A stretch of 64,000 bases of DNA from AC-32 sp035518635 (GCA_035518635.1 DATIXI010000046.1:62001-126000); one strand, 5' to 3'. Shown: positions 15,682-24,159, counted from the first letter of the stretch. Notes: a model not told the origin generated them from the letters alone. Translations and numbers: made by a program.

Positions 15682-17646
15682 ATGACAGGCGCCCCCTCAC
15701 GGGCGGGCGCGTTCGCCGCCAGCACGATCGTCCTCGGGTTGGGGGTGGTCGTGGCAGGCGCGTTCGCCGCCACCGCCGAAGCCACGCTCACCATGCTCGC
15801 GGTCTTCGCGGCCGCGATGGTGCTGACGGAGCTGATCCAGGTTCCGGACGTGGACGGCGTCGTCGGCGGCGACCACGGCCAGAGCCTCAGCTTCTCGTCG
15901 TCGGTGCAGATGGCGGCGGTGATGGTCTTCGGCCCGCTTCCCGCCGCCATGGTCGCGACGCTTGGCGTCCTGATCGTCGACCCGCTCCGCGGCTCGCCTC
16001 CGCGCAAGGTGGCGTTCAACGCGAGCGTCTTCGCGCTCTCGACGTTCTTCGGTGGCATCGCCTACGTCGCCCTGGGCGGGACGGTCGGCAGAACGAGCCT
16101 CCCCCACGACGTGCCCGCGATCCTCGGGCTCGCGGCCGTCTACTCGACGTTGAACATCCTGTTCGTCAACGCGATCGTCGCGCTCTCCTCGGCCCGGTCG
16201 CTACGGGTCGAGCTGCTCGACCTCCGCCGGGGCGAGCTCTCGCTGCGCGCGGCCGAGGCCGCGCTCGCGGCGACGATGTCGTTCTTCGTCCTCTCGAACC
16301 CCTGGAAGGCGCTCTTCCTCGTCCCGCTCGTGTACGCCGTCTACCAGGCCCAGGCGCGGCTGGCGCTGCTGCGGGCCGAGACGAGCCGCGCGCTCGAGAC
16401 GTTCGCGAACGTCGTCGACGAGCGTGACCCGTACACGTTCAGGCACTCCGACCGCGTGGCGAACCACGTCCAGCGCCTCGCCCAGGCGCTCGGGTTCCCC
16501 GCCTCCTACGTGGGCAGGCTGCGCTGGGCGGGCCGCCTCCACGACCTCGGCAAGATCGCCGTCGACCGGAGCGTCCTGAGCAAGGCGGGCGAGCTCGACG
16601 ACGAGGAGTGGGCCGCGATCATCAGGCACCCGCGCCTCTCGGCCAGGCTCCTCCGCCGCTTCGACTTCGCCGCCGACGAGGCACGCGCGGTCGAGTACCA
16701 CCACGAGCGCTTCGACGGCTCCGGCTACTACGGGATCCCGGCCGCCGAGCAGCCGCTCGCTGCGCACCTGCTCGTGGTCGCCGACAGCTTCGACGCGATG
16801 ACCACTGACCGCCCCTACCGCGACGCTCTTCCCCGCGAGGTCGCGCTGGCCGAGATCGAGCGCCAGGCAGGAGCGCAATTCCACCCGGCCGTGGCCAAGG
16901 CGTTCGTGGCCCTCGAGAAGGGCCTCGACCCGCGCGCGGTGCTCTCCGCCGGCGAGCGTGACGAACTGCGCAGGCTCGCCCGCAGGCGCCCCGGTCACCT
17001 GGTCGCGATCCAGCAGTTTCTCGACGTGGCTCCCGAGGCCGCGGTCATCGGTGGGATCGTGGGCGCGCTCGTCGTCCTGGCGACCGCTCCGCCCGTCTTC
17101 GCGCTGATCCCCGCATCGCTCGCGGTGGCCGGGATCGTCGTGCGCATGGTCGACCGCGGCCACACGCGCCGCCTCGTCTCGAACATGCGCGTCATCCTCG
17201 CCGCGCCGGTCAGTCGCGCCGCCGTGTTCGACGCCTTCACCCGGAAGCTGGCGGAGATCGTGGAGCTGCGTTGGTCGGCGCTGATCGGCTGGCAGGAGGA
17301 CGAGCTGTTCGGGTGGATCGAGCTCGAGCGGCGCCTCACGAGCGAGCGTCCGCGGGCCGCCGCCCTGACGAGCTGGCTGATCCGCGACGCCGACGCTGGA
17401 GAGCGCGTGCTGCGCGCGTCAGGGTCCGAGGTCGGCGGCGCCGGCGTCTACCTCGCGATCGCGCTCCAGCCGAGCGGCGTGACCCAGGGCTTCCTCGTGC
17501 TCGGCCTCGGCGCGAGGCCTCCACGCCGGCTCTCGCCGGCTCTCGAGGCCTGCGCAGAGGAGCTCGAGACCGCGTTCACAGGCGCGAAGCCGGCGAAAAC
17601 GGACGAGCCCGAGCAGTTCCCTCCCTCCCTGGCGGCGGCCTCGTAG
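15682..17646 (+). CDS. Membrane HD-GYP domain protein, copy 2 (complete metal ligands)
   Basis: This is a paralogue of the preceding HD-GYP gene with the same layout: N-terminal helices (about 10-225), HD-GYP (about 230-400), two helices (about 440-480) and a C-terminal GAF-like region. It keeps H255, H287-D288, H316, H340-H341 and D368, so the metal site looks complete. The GYP triad is again Gly-Tyr-Tyr (348-350). It is therefore the likely active cyclic-di-GMP phosphodiesterase of the pair. ATG at 15682 with GGAG four bases upstream. Its stop TAG shares a base with the GTG of the next small ORF. Confidence 0.9.
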   Translation: MTGAPSRAGAFAASTIVLGLGVVVAGAFAATAEATLTMLAVFAAAMVLTELIQVPDVDGVVGGDHGQSLSFSSSVQMAAVMVFGPLPAAMVATLGVLIVDPLRGSPPRKVAFNASVFALSTFFGGIAYVALGGTVGRTSLPHDVPAILGLAAVYSTLNILFVNAIVALSSARSLRVELLDLRRGELSLRAAEAALAATMSFFVLSNPWKALFLVPLVYAVYQAQARLALLRAETSRALETFANVVDERDPYTFRHSDRVANHVQRLAQALGFPASYVGRLRWAGRLHDLGKIAVDRSVLSKAGELDDEEWAAIIRHPRLSARLLRRFDFAADEARAVEYHHERFDGSGYYGIPAAEQPLAAHLLVVADSFDAMTTDRPYRDALPREVALAEIERQAGAQFHPAVAKAFVALEKGLDPRAVLSAGERDELRRLARRRPGHLVAIQQFLDVAPEAAVIGGIVGALVVLATAPPVFALIPASLAVAGIVVRMVDRGHTRRLVSNMRVILAAPVSRAAVFDAFTRKLAEIVELRWSALIGWQEDELFGWIELERRLTSERPRAAALTSWLIRDADAGERVLRASGSEVGGAGVYLAIALQPSGVTQGFLVLGLGARPPRRLSPALEACAEELETAFTGAKPAKTDEPEQFPPSLAAAS

Positions 17647-17807
17647 TGCTCCGTCCGACGATCTACCACGGTTTCTGGCCGACGAGCACGCGGCGCCCGA
17701 CGCCGCCCGCGCCCCCGGCGACGCCGAGCCCTGCCGCGGACAAGCGCGAGCACCAGGCCAATGCGCGCGACGTGGAAACCCGGCGGCAGCAGCGGGCGGA
17801 GCGCTGA
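17646..17807 (+). CDS. 53-residue proline-rich small protein coupled between HD-GYP and MFS genes
   Basis: A 53-codon ORF fits exactly between its neighbours. Its GTG shares one base with the stop of HD-GYP copy 2 (TAGTG), and its TGA shares one base with the ATG of the MFS gene (TGATG). The product has an aromatic start (IYHGFWP), a Pro/Ala/Thr-rich middle and a charged helical tail rich in Arg, Glu and Gln. I know no family. The double stop-start coupling is the evidence for translation; otherwise it would be a leader bridging two genes. Confidence 0.5.
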   Translation: MLRPTIYHGFWPTSTRRPTPPAPPATPSPAADKREHQANARDVETRRQQRAER

Positions 17808-19573
17808 TGTTCCTCCTCCCGAGCCTCGTCCTCGGGCTCGTGTTCGCGATGCTGCTCGGCGGCCGCGCCGGCCGTCTGGTGGAGGTCGGCTTCCGTCTCA
17901 AGTGGACGGTCCCGGTCGCGCTCCTGCTCCAGGTCTACATCTTCAGCGCGCTCGGCGAGGGCCTCTCGCAGGCAAACGTGGAGCGGCTCCACGTGGGGAG
18001 CTACGTGCTCCTGCTCGCGTTCGCGGCGGCGAACTTCCGCCTGAAGGTGCTCGTGCCGGTGCTGCTCGGCCTGATGGCGAACGCGACTGCGATCCTCGCC
18101 AACCACGGCCTGATGCCGGTCTCGGAGAGCGCGGCCCGGGCGGACGGGCTCTCGCCTGGGATCCACGAGAACGTCTTCGTGGGGCCGGCCCACCTCGGGT
18201 TCCTCGGCGACGTCTTCGCGCTGCCGACGGAGTTCCCGCTCACCAACGTCTTCTCGATCGGCGACATCCTGATCGGGATCGGGATGATCGTGTTCGTCGT
18301 ACTCGTCTCCGTGCGCGACGACGGCGAGCCGGTGTTCGAGGCGTCGCGCCTGGTCGAGCCGCTCCGCACGCCGAACTACCGGATGCTCTCGGTGGGCAAG
18401 CTCGTCTCGTACGCGGGCGACTGGATCACCCTCACCGCCCTCGTCGGCTGGATCTACTCGACGACGGGGTCGACCGGCCAGGCCGCGCTGCTCCTGCTCG
18501 CGCGGCTCGCGCCGCCGGTCCTGGGCGGCGGGATCGCCGCGTTCGTCGTCGACCGCCTGCCGAAGCAGCGGCTGCTCGTCTGGATCGAGCTCGGCCGCGG
18601 GGCCGCGGTCGCTGCGGCGCTGCTCGGCGTCGCCTCCGGCTCTCACGCCGTCGTCTTCGTCGCGATCGCCGCATCCGGCGGGCTCGCCGCGATCTCCAAC
18701 GCCTGCGTGCCGTCGCTGCTGCCGAGCCTCTTGCCGCCGGAGCAGCTCGCCTCGGCAAACGCGGGGCTCGGGATCGCGAAGGACGGGGCCATGGCGGTGG
18801 GCGCGCTGGGCTCGGCACTGATCGTCTCGCTCGTTGGCGTCGTGCCCGCGCTCGTCGTCGATCTCGGGACCTTCGTCGCGGCGATGGTCTTCTTCGGCCT
18901 CATCCGTGCACCGTTTCGGCGAGTCGAGAAGCCGCGGCAGGAAGAGGACTCGGCCGGCGCCCTGCACTACATGCTCGGCCGTCGCTGGCTGCTCGTGCTC
19001 GTCTTCTCGTTCGCGGCGGCGACGCTCGCCACGGGCCTCGCGAACGCGACCCTACCGCGCCTGTTGGAGCAGAAGCTCGGCTTCGGGGAGGGCGGCTACG
19101 GCTTCGGGATCGCCGCGCTCGCCACCGGCCTGGCGCTCGGCCAGGCGCTCGTCGGCCTGGCCAGGATGGGAGAGACGGCCGGGCGCTGGATCGGCGCCGG
19201 GTTGCTCGTGATGGCGGGGTTGTTCGGGATGCTCGGGCTCGTCGATCACGCGCCGACCGCGCTGCTCGTCCTCGGCGCGATCGGCTTCGTGGACGGGACG
19301 ACGGACGTGCTGTTCGAGACCGTGGTGCAGCGCGAGGCTGACCCGCGCCGCTACGGCGCCGTGTTCGGCTTCTCGTACGGCTTCATCACGCTGACGATGA
19401 TGGGTGCGGTCGCGGTCGCTCCGCTCGTCAACAGCCTCGTCGCCCCGGGAGTGGCCATCCTGTGCGGCGCCGGGCTGCTGCTCGTGGCGGGCGCGATCGC
19501 CCTGCTCGGAATGCCGGCGAACGCGCGGGTCTCCAAGCGCCCCGTGAGGCGTTCGCTTGCGACGCCGACATAG
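17807..19573 (+). CDS. DUF5317 domain fused to an MFS transporter
   Basis: Residues 1-170 look like a DUF5317 membrane domain (LVFAMLLGGRAGRLVEVGFR; ATAILANHGLMPVSESA). Residues 190-585 are a major facilitator transporter of the EntS/MFS_3 exporter kind (LSVGKLVSYAGDWITLTALV; DRLPKQRLLVWIELGRG). Both are usually separate proteins, so the 588-residue product appears to be a fusion. It has about 16 membrane helices in total. It is the last gene of the plus-strand block and is coupled to the small ORF by TGATG. Its last codons lie in the right-hand copy of the flanking repeat. The substrate cannot be read from sequence. Confidence 0.85.
   Translation: MFLLPSLVLGLVFAMLLGGRAGRLVEVGFRLKWTVPVALLLQVYIFSALGEGLSQANVERLHVGSYVLLLAFAAANFRLKVLVPVLLGLMANATAILANHGLMPVSESAARADGLSPGIHENVFVGPAHLGFLGDVFALPTEFPLTNVFSIGDILIGIGMIVFVVLVSVRDDGEPVFEASRLVEPLRTPNYRMLSVGKLVSYAGDWITLTALVGWIYSTTGSTGQAALLLLARLAPPVLGGGIAAFVVDRLPKQRLLVWIELGRGAAVAAALLGVASGSHAVVFVAIAASGGLAAISNACVPSLLPSLLPPEQLASANAGLGIAKDGAMAVGALGSALIVSLVGVVPALVVDLGTFVAAMVFFGLIRAPFRRVEKPRQEEDSAGALHYMLGRRWLLVLVFSFAAATLATGLANATLPRLLEQKLGFGEGGYGFGIAALATGLALGQALVGLARMGETAGRWIGAGLLVMAGLFGMLGLVDHAPTALLVLGAIGFVDGTTDVLFETVVQREADPRRYGAVFGFSYGFITLTMMGAVAVAPLVNSLVAPGVAILCGAGLLLVAGAIALLGMPANARVSKRPVRRSLATPT
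19545..19569 (+). repeat. Right copy of the direct repeat flanking the HD-GYP block
   Basis: This is the 25-base partner of 13464-13487, identical except for one extra T. It overlaps the final codons of the MFS gene, which end RSLATPT. Some similarity extends outwards (TCCAAG upstream and TAGGA/CAGGA downstream in both copies). Confidence 0.7.
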
Positions 19574-19575
19574 GA

Positions 19576-19602
19576 GGCCGTGCCGGCTTTGCCGGTGCGG
19601 CC
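19576..19602. terminator. Bidirectional hairpin between convergent MFS and dapA genes
   Basis: GGCCG-TGCCGGC (19576-19587) pairs with GCCGGTG-CGGCC (19591-19602) around TTT, with one weak internal position. It fills the 30-bp gap between two converging genes, which fits a shared terminator, although T-runs are poor. Confidence 0.6.
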
Positions 19603-19603
19603 G

Positions 19604-20485
19604 TTAAACAGTGGACGGCTGAAGAAGCTTCAGCCGCTCGAGGCAGGAGCGGATCTCGGCGGTCTCGGCCGCGTCGGCCTCGACGAGCGGTAGGCGCACG
19701 CCGCCCACGTCGTGGCCGAGCATGTTCAGCGCGGCCTTCATCTGGATCGGCCCGGTCACGACGCCGATCAGCTCGTAGGCCGGTGCCAGCTCCTCGTCGA
19801 GCCGCCGGGCACCCTCGAGGTCGCCCGACCGCGCGAGCCGGATCAGCTCCTTCACCTGGGGCCCGACGATGTGGGTGTGGACGCAGACGCCGCCGGCGCC
19901 TCCCAGCTCCACGAACGGGAGCACGAGGTTGTCGTCGCCCGCGTAGAGATCGAGCCCGAGCTCGACGATCCGCTTCGCCTGCTCGAGGTCCGCGTTCGAC
20001 TGCTTGACGGCGGAGACGTTCGGGATCTCGGCCAGCTCGGCCATCGTCTCCGGCTCGACGTTGATCACGCAGCGACCCGGGATGTTGTAGGCGATCACCG
20101 GCCGGTCGCTCACCGCTGCGACGGCCTTGAAGTGCGCGACGATCCCGCGCGGGGGCGGCTTGTTGTAGTACGGCGTCACGACCAAGAATGCGTGCGCGCC
20201 TGCCTCCTGCGCCTGCTCCGTGAGGTGGATCGAGTGCTCCGTGGAGTTCGTGCCCGTGCCGGCGACGACCGTCGCCCGATCGCCGATCGCCTCGAGCGCG
20301 GCCCGGATCAGGCCGACCCGCTCCTCGTCGGAGAGCGTCGACGCCTCGCCGGTCGTCCCGTTGACCACGACCCCGTCGGAGCCGTTGTCCACGAGGAACG
20401 TGCAGAGCTCTGCGTACCGGTCGAAGTCCACCTTGCCGTCCGCGTCGAACGGCGTCACCGTGGCGGTCAGGACCTCGCCGAGCAC
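19604..20485 (-). CDS. dapA: 4-Hydroxy-tetrahydrodipicolinate synthase
   Basis: DapA condenses pyruvate with aspartate semialdehyde in lysine/diaminopimelate synthesis. The 293-residue TIM barrel has the substrate motif GTTGE (near 44-48), the tyrosine motif YNIPGR and the Schiff-base lysine in SAVKQSNADL (near 161). Length is normal. The GTG at 20485 has GGAG upstream. dapB lies 10 bp upstream in the same direction. In actinobacteria rnj usually follows; here the next minus-strand gene is rnj beyond the HD-GYP block. Confidence 0.97.
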   Translation of the reverse strand: MLGEVLTATVTPFDADGKVDFDRYAELCTFLVDNGSDGVVVNGTTGEASTLSDEERVGLIRAALEAIGDRATVVAGTGTNSTEHSIHLTEQAQEAGAHAFLVVTPYYNKPPPRGIVAHFKAVAAVSDRPVIAYNIPGRCVINVEPETMAELAEIPNVSAVKQSNADLEQAKRIVELGLDLYAGDDNLVLPFVELGGAGGVCVHTHIVGPQVKELIRLARSGDLEGARRLDEELAPAYELIGVVTGPIQMKAALNMLGHDVGGVRLPLVEADAAETAEIRSCLERLKLLQPSTV

Positions 20486-20495
20486 GAACTCCAGT

Positions 20496-21104
20496 CTAGT
20501 CGAGGAGCGTGTCGAGCCCGAGCGTCAGGCCCGGGGGCAGGCTCGGGAGCCGCTCCAGCGCCAGCAGGACCCCGGGGACGTACGCCTCGCGCGAGTAGGC
20601 GTCGTGGCGGATCGTCAGGAGCTGGCCGTCGCCGCCGAGCAGGACCTCCTGGTGCGCCACGAGCCCGGGGAGCCGGACGGAGTGGATCGGCGGGTCGCCC
20701 GGGAGCAGGTCGGCCGTGGCCTTGGCCGTTCCCGAGGGCGCATCCTTCTTCGCCTCGCCGTGGAGCTCCACGATCTCGGCGCGCGGCAGGAACCGGGCCG
20801 CCTCGGCTGCGAGGCGCATCATCAGGACCGCGCCGACCGCGAAGTTCGGGACGACGAGGAGCTGGAGCCCGCGCTCGGCCGCGAGCGCTCCCGACGGCCC
20901 CGGGTCCCAGCCGGTCGTGCCGACGATGCACGGAACTCCAAGCTCGAGCGCGGCGTGCACGTTGCTCTCGACCACGTCGGGCGCCGTGAAGTCGACCATC
21001 GCCTCGGCGTCGGACAGCTCCACGTGCTCGTGACCGGCTGCCTCGAGCGCAGGAGCGAGGACGGAGCCGACCTTGCCCCCGCGGCCGAAGAGCGTGACCT
21101 TCAC
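20496..21104 (-). CDS. dapB: 4-Hydroxy-tetrahydrodipicolinate reductase, short form
   Basis: DapB reduces the DapA product with NAD(P)H. The protein has the glycine-rich start KVTLFGRGGKVGS, the conserved VDFTAPDVV and VGTTGW, and the catalytic segment KKDAPSGTA. At 202 residues it is about 40 shorter than usual, and the missing part is in the N-terminal cofactor domain. The usual His-His of the active site reads His-Gly (ELHGEAKKD), with the first His and the Lys kept. The GTG at 21104 overlaps the peptidase TGA (GTGA). Confidence 0.92.
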   Translation of the reverse strand: MKVTLFGRGGKVGSVLAPALEAAGHEHVELSDAEAMVDFTAPDVVESNVHAALELGVPCIVGTTGWDPGPSGALAAERGLQLLVVPNFAVGAVLMMRLAAEAARFLPRAEIVELHGEAKKDAPSGTAKATADLLPGDPPIHSVRLPGLVAHQEVLLGGDGQLLTIRHDAYSREAYVPGVLLALERLPSLPPGLTLGLDTLLD

Positions 21105-22390
21105 GCGGCCTTGGCGAGCCCCGGGTTGACGCGCGCGATCGCCGCGCGGAAGCGCTTCTCGGTGGGGCCGATGCCGGCCGCCGAGAGCTTCTCCGGCGCG
21201 AGCAGGTCGCCCGCCAGCTCGGCCAGCGCCTCCGGCTCGACCGCGTCGAGCTCCGCCATCAGCCGCTCGATCGAGAGCAGCTCGGTGTCGGTGATCACGG
21301 ACTTCCCGAGGCGGCTCATCCGGTTGGCCGTCGACTCCATGGAGAGCATAATCCGGCCCTTCAGGTTCTCCTTCGCGCGCTCGAGCTCCTTCGGCCGCAG
21401 CCTCCCGGCGGCGATCTCGCCGATCTGCTCGCTCGCGATCTCGAGGCAGGCGGCGAGCTTGTCCTCGCGTGTCCCGACGTAGATCCCGATCTGCCCCGTG
21501 TCCGTGTACTGCGAGGCGAAGCTGTAGACCGCGTAGGCCATCCCCCGCTTCTCGCGGATCTCCTGGAACAGGCGCGAGGACGCGGAGCCGCCGAGAATGG
21601 AGTCGAGCAGCGAGGCGGCGAACCGCCGCTTGTCGGAGCGCGCGATGCCGGGCGCGGCGATGCACACGTGGTACTGCTCCGTGTCCTTTCGCTGGAAGCG
21701 CACGCTCGGCAGAGGAGCCTTCACCAGCGCGGGCCGGACGCGCGGGCCCTTCGTGACCGGGCGAGCGGCCTTGCGCTGAGCCTTCAAAACGAGCCTCTGG
21801 AGCTCCTCGTGCTTGACATTGCCGGCCGCGGCCACGACGACGTTCCCCGGCACGTACATCGAGCGGTGGTACGCCGAGAGCGTGCGGCGCGTGACGCTCG
21901 AGATGACCTCGCGGTCGCCGATCACCGGCCGCCCGAGCGGGTGGGCCCCGAACGTCGCCTCCGAGATCAGATCGTGGACGAGCTCCTGCGGCTGGTCCTC
22001 GTACATCGCGATCTCCTCGAGGACGACGTCGCGCTCGGCGTCGAGCTCGGCGAACGACGGGGCGAACACCATCTCCCCCATCACGTCGAGCGCGGTCTCC
22101 AGCCGGTCGTCGGGCACGCGCGCGTACACGACCGTGTGCTCGCGCGACGTGGCCGCGTTCAGCTCGCCCCCGAGCGCGTCGAAGATCTCGGCGATCTCCT
22201 GCGCCGAGTACGAGGCCGTGCCCTTGAACAGCAGGTGCTCGAGGAAGTGCGAGACGCCGGCCTTGGCGTCGGTCTCGTCCCGCGAGCCCGCGCCGATCCA
22301 GAAGCCGATCGCGACCGAGCGCACGCTCGAGAGCCGTTCCGAGATCACGCGCTCGCCGGAGTCGAGCTCGGTGAGGACGTACCGCTGCAC
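21101..22390 (-). CDS. M16 family zinc peptidase (processing-peptidase-like)
   Basis: This 429-residue protein has the inverted zinc motif HFLEHLLFKGT (His-x-x-Glu-His, near residue 48) and the downstream glutamate region VVLEEIAMYEDQP (near 127). The second, inactive-like half has KRGMAYAVYSF. Such peptidases occur between pnp and dapB in many actinobacteria; natural substrates are mostly unknown. GTG at 22390. TACCAT lies 7 bases before it, so a leaderless transcript is possible. It is divergent from a small metallopeptidase gene 41 bp away. Confidence 0.92.
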   Translation of the reverse strand: MQRYVLTELDSGERVISERLSSVRSVAIGFWIGAGSRDETDAKAGVSHFLEHLLFKGTASYSAQEIAEIFDALGGELNAATSREHTVVYARVPDDRLETALDVMGEMVFAPSFAELDAERDVVLEEIAMYEDQPQELVHDLISEATFGAHPLGRPVIGDREVISSVTRRTLSAYHRSMYVPGNVVVAAAGNVKHEELQRLVLKAQRKAARPVTKGPRVRPALVKAPLPSVRFQRKDTEQYHVCIAAPGIARSDKRRFAASLLDSILGGSASSRLFQEIREKRGMAYAVYSFASQYTDTGQIGIYVGTREDKLAACLEIASEQIGEIAAGRLRPKELERAKENLKGRIMLSMESTANRMSRLGKSVITDTELLSIERLMAELDAVEPEALAELAGDLLAPEKLSAAGIGPTEKRFRAAIARVNPGLAKAA

Positions 22391-22431
22391 AGACCGGATG
22401 GTACTCGCGGCGGTCGCTAGGCTCAGGCCCC

Positions 22432-22785
22432 GTGCAGGCGCCCGATCCCGACCTCGAGTTCGAAGACTCCGTCCAGGAGGCGATCGACAGCCTGCCGGAA
22501 GACCTGCGCGACGCGATGTCCAACGTGGCGATCGTGGTCGAGGACGAGCCGCCGCCCGGGGAGCCGCTCCTGGGCCTCTACCAGGGGGTGCCGCTGACGA
22601 GCCGCACGAGCTACTACGCAGGCGTGCCGCCGGACAAGATCACGATCTACCGCGGCCCGCTCGAGCGGCTCTACGGTCACGACCCGGAACTCCTGGGCGA
22701 GCAGATTCGGCGCGTCGTGCTCCACGAGATCGCGCACCACTTCGGGATCAGCGACGAGCGCCTCCGCGAGCTCGACCGCTACTGA
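22432..22785 (+). CDS. Small zincin-type metallopeptidase (DUF1025/PF06262 family)
   Basis: The 117-residue product carries the extended zinc motif HEIAHHFGISDERL (near 98-111), the signature of the minimal-gluzincin-like PF06262 family. The protein is soluble with no signal peptide, and its cellular substrate is not known. The GTG at 22432 has a weak upstream site. Its stop is immediately followed by the stop of dsbA on the other strand (22785/22786), with no room for a terminator. Confidence 0.88.
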   Translation: MQAPDPDLEFEDSVQEAIDSLPEDLRDAMSNVAIVVEDEPPPGEPLLGLYQGVPLTSRTSYYAGVPPDKITIYRGPLERLYGHDPELLGEQIRRVVLHEIAHHFGISDERLRELDRY

Positions 22786-23586
22786 CTACTTCTGCTGCTC
22801 CAGCGCGTTGATCGCGTTCTGGAGGTCGGAGATGCTCGGCGCGGTACCCGGCGACACCTCCACGAGCTTCCCGCCCGTCCTGCCGATCAGCACCGTCGGC
22901 GTGCCGGACACCTTGTCCTGGGTTGCCTGCGTGTCGAACGTCTGCTCCTGGCCCAGGACATTGTGCGAGGTGCGGTTGTTCATTGCCTCCTGCACGTTCA
23001 CCCCGGGGATGCTCGCGTAGGCGGCGCGGACCAGGTCGTCGGTGAGCCAGCCCGAGTTCTCCGTGCCCTGGTTCGCGTAGAGGAGCTGGGAGAACTGGGC
23101 GAGGCGGTTCTGCAGGCCGACCGAGAGCGCCGCGCGCCGGCCCCGCTCCGAGTCGGCGCCGATGAACGCGATCGGACGGTAGACGACCTTCACCTTCCCG
23201 TTCCGCACGTCGCGGCTGACGATCGTCGGCATCACCTCGGTCTCGAACGCGCGGCAGATCGGGCACTGGAGGTCGATGTACTGAACCATCGTCACCGGCG
23301 CTTTCGGCGAGCCGAGCACGTTCCCGTGTTGGGGGATCCCCTTGAACATCGCCAGCACGTCGGACGCGCCCGGGAGCGTGGTCAGCGCGCCGGTCGTCGT
23401 CTGCGAGCTCGACGACGAGGAATGGCCGACCAGCGCGATCGCCCCGACGGCGATCACCGCTGCCGCCGCGATCGCGCCGACCACGATCGCCAGGACTTTC
23501 GGCGACGCCCTTCGCCCGCCGGTGCTCCGGACGGGCGGCCGTGCCACCGTCTGACGCTGCTTTCGTGCCTTCTTGCCGCTGGTCAT
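22786..23586 (-). CDS. DsbA-like thiol-disulfide oxidoreductase, membrane-anchored
   Basis: This is an extracytoplasmic oxidase with a thioredoxin fold. The 266-residue protein has a basic N-terminus, one membrane anchor (about 30-54), a Ser/Thr-rich linker and a DsbA/DsbG domain. The active site is Cys-Pro-Ile-Cys (YIDLQCPICRAFE, near 119) and the cis-Pro loop is VSGTPTVLIG. The ATG at 23586 overlaps the dsbB stop (ATGA). The pair forms an electron-transfer couple: DsbB reoxidises DsbA. Confidence 0.92.
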   Translation of the reverse strand: MTSGKKARKQRQTVARPPVRSTGGRRASPKVLAIVVGAIAAAAVIAVGAIALVGHSSSSSSQTTTGALTTLPGASDVLAMFKGIPQHGNVLGSPKAPVTMVQYIDLQCPICRAFETEVMPTIVSRDVRNGKVKVVYRPIAFIGADSERGRRAALSVGLQNRLAQFSQLLYANQGTENSGWLTDDLVRAAYASIPGVNVQEAMNNRTSHNVLGQEQTFDTQATQDKVSGTPTVLIGRTGGKLVEVSPGTAPSISDLQNAINALEQQK

Positions 23587-24146
23587 TCGCTGGAAACGGT
23601 AGCGCTCGGCGCGGGCAGCGCGCCGAGGAGGAGGAACGCGAAACAGAGCGCGAACCCGGTCAGCGCGAGCGTCGGGATCGTCACGTAGCCGAACTCGTTG
23701 ATCCACTTCACGGCGCAGCCGCCGGGCGCCGAGATCAGGCAGGCGCGCGCCTGCTCGACGACGCCGTTCTCCACCAGCAGGTGGTAGACGGAGACGCCGG
23801 CGCCCACGAGCGGGAGCGGGAGAAGGTACCGGCAGACGACGCGGTCGTTGTCGAGCGCAGCCAGCAGCGTGATGATCGTCAGGGGGTACATGCAGATCCG
23901 CTGGTACCAGCAGAGCTCGCACGGGGGGAAGTTGGCGATCTCCGAGAAGAACAGGCTGCCGCCGGTCGCGATCGACGAGATCGCGAACACGATCCAGAGC
24001 TCGTAGCCCTCGACCCACGCGCGCAGGTGGTCTCCGGGGGCACGCAGGCCCACGAGCCAGGCAATCCCGGTCAGGAGCAGGAGGACGGCCAGTACCTGGC
24101 CGATCACCCCCAGCACCGAGAGGACGACGATGACGTCGTGGGTCAT
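23583..24146 (-). CDS. dsbB: DsbB/BdbC-type disulfide bond formation protein
   Basis: Four-helix membrane protein that passes electrons from DsbA to quinone. The 187-residue product has the family motif PCELCWYQRICMYPL (near 74-88), where Cys-x-x-Cys is the first redox pair. The second pair lies in the periplasmic loop (ACLISAPGGCAVKW). It directly precedes and overlaps the DsbA gene. Confidence 0.92.
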   Translation of the reverse strand: MTHDVIVVLSVLGVIGQVLAVLLLLTGIAWLVGLRAPGDHLRAWVEGYELWIVFAISSIATGGSLFFSEIANFPPCELCWYQRICMYPLTIITLLAALDNDRVVCRYLLPLPLVGAGVSVYHLLVENGVVEQARACLISAPGGCAVKWINEFGYVTIPTLALTGFALCFAFLLLGALPAPSATVSSE

Positions 24147-24159
24147 GCGTGCTCCATCG

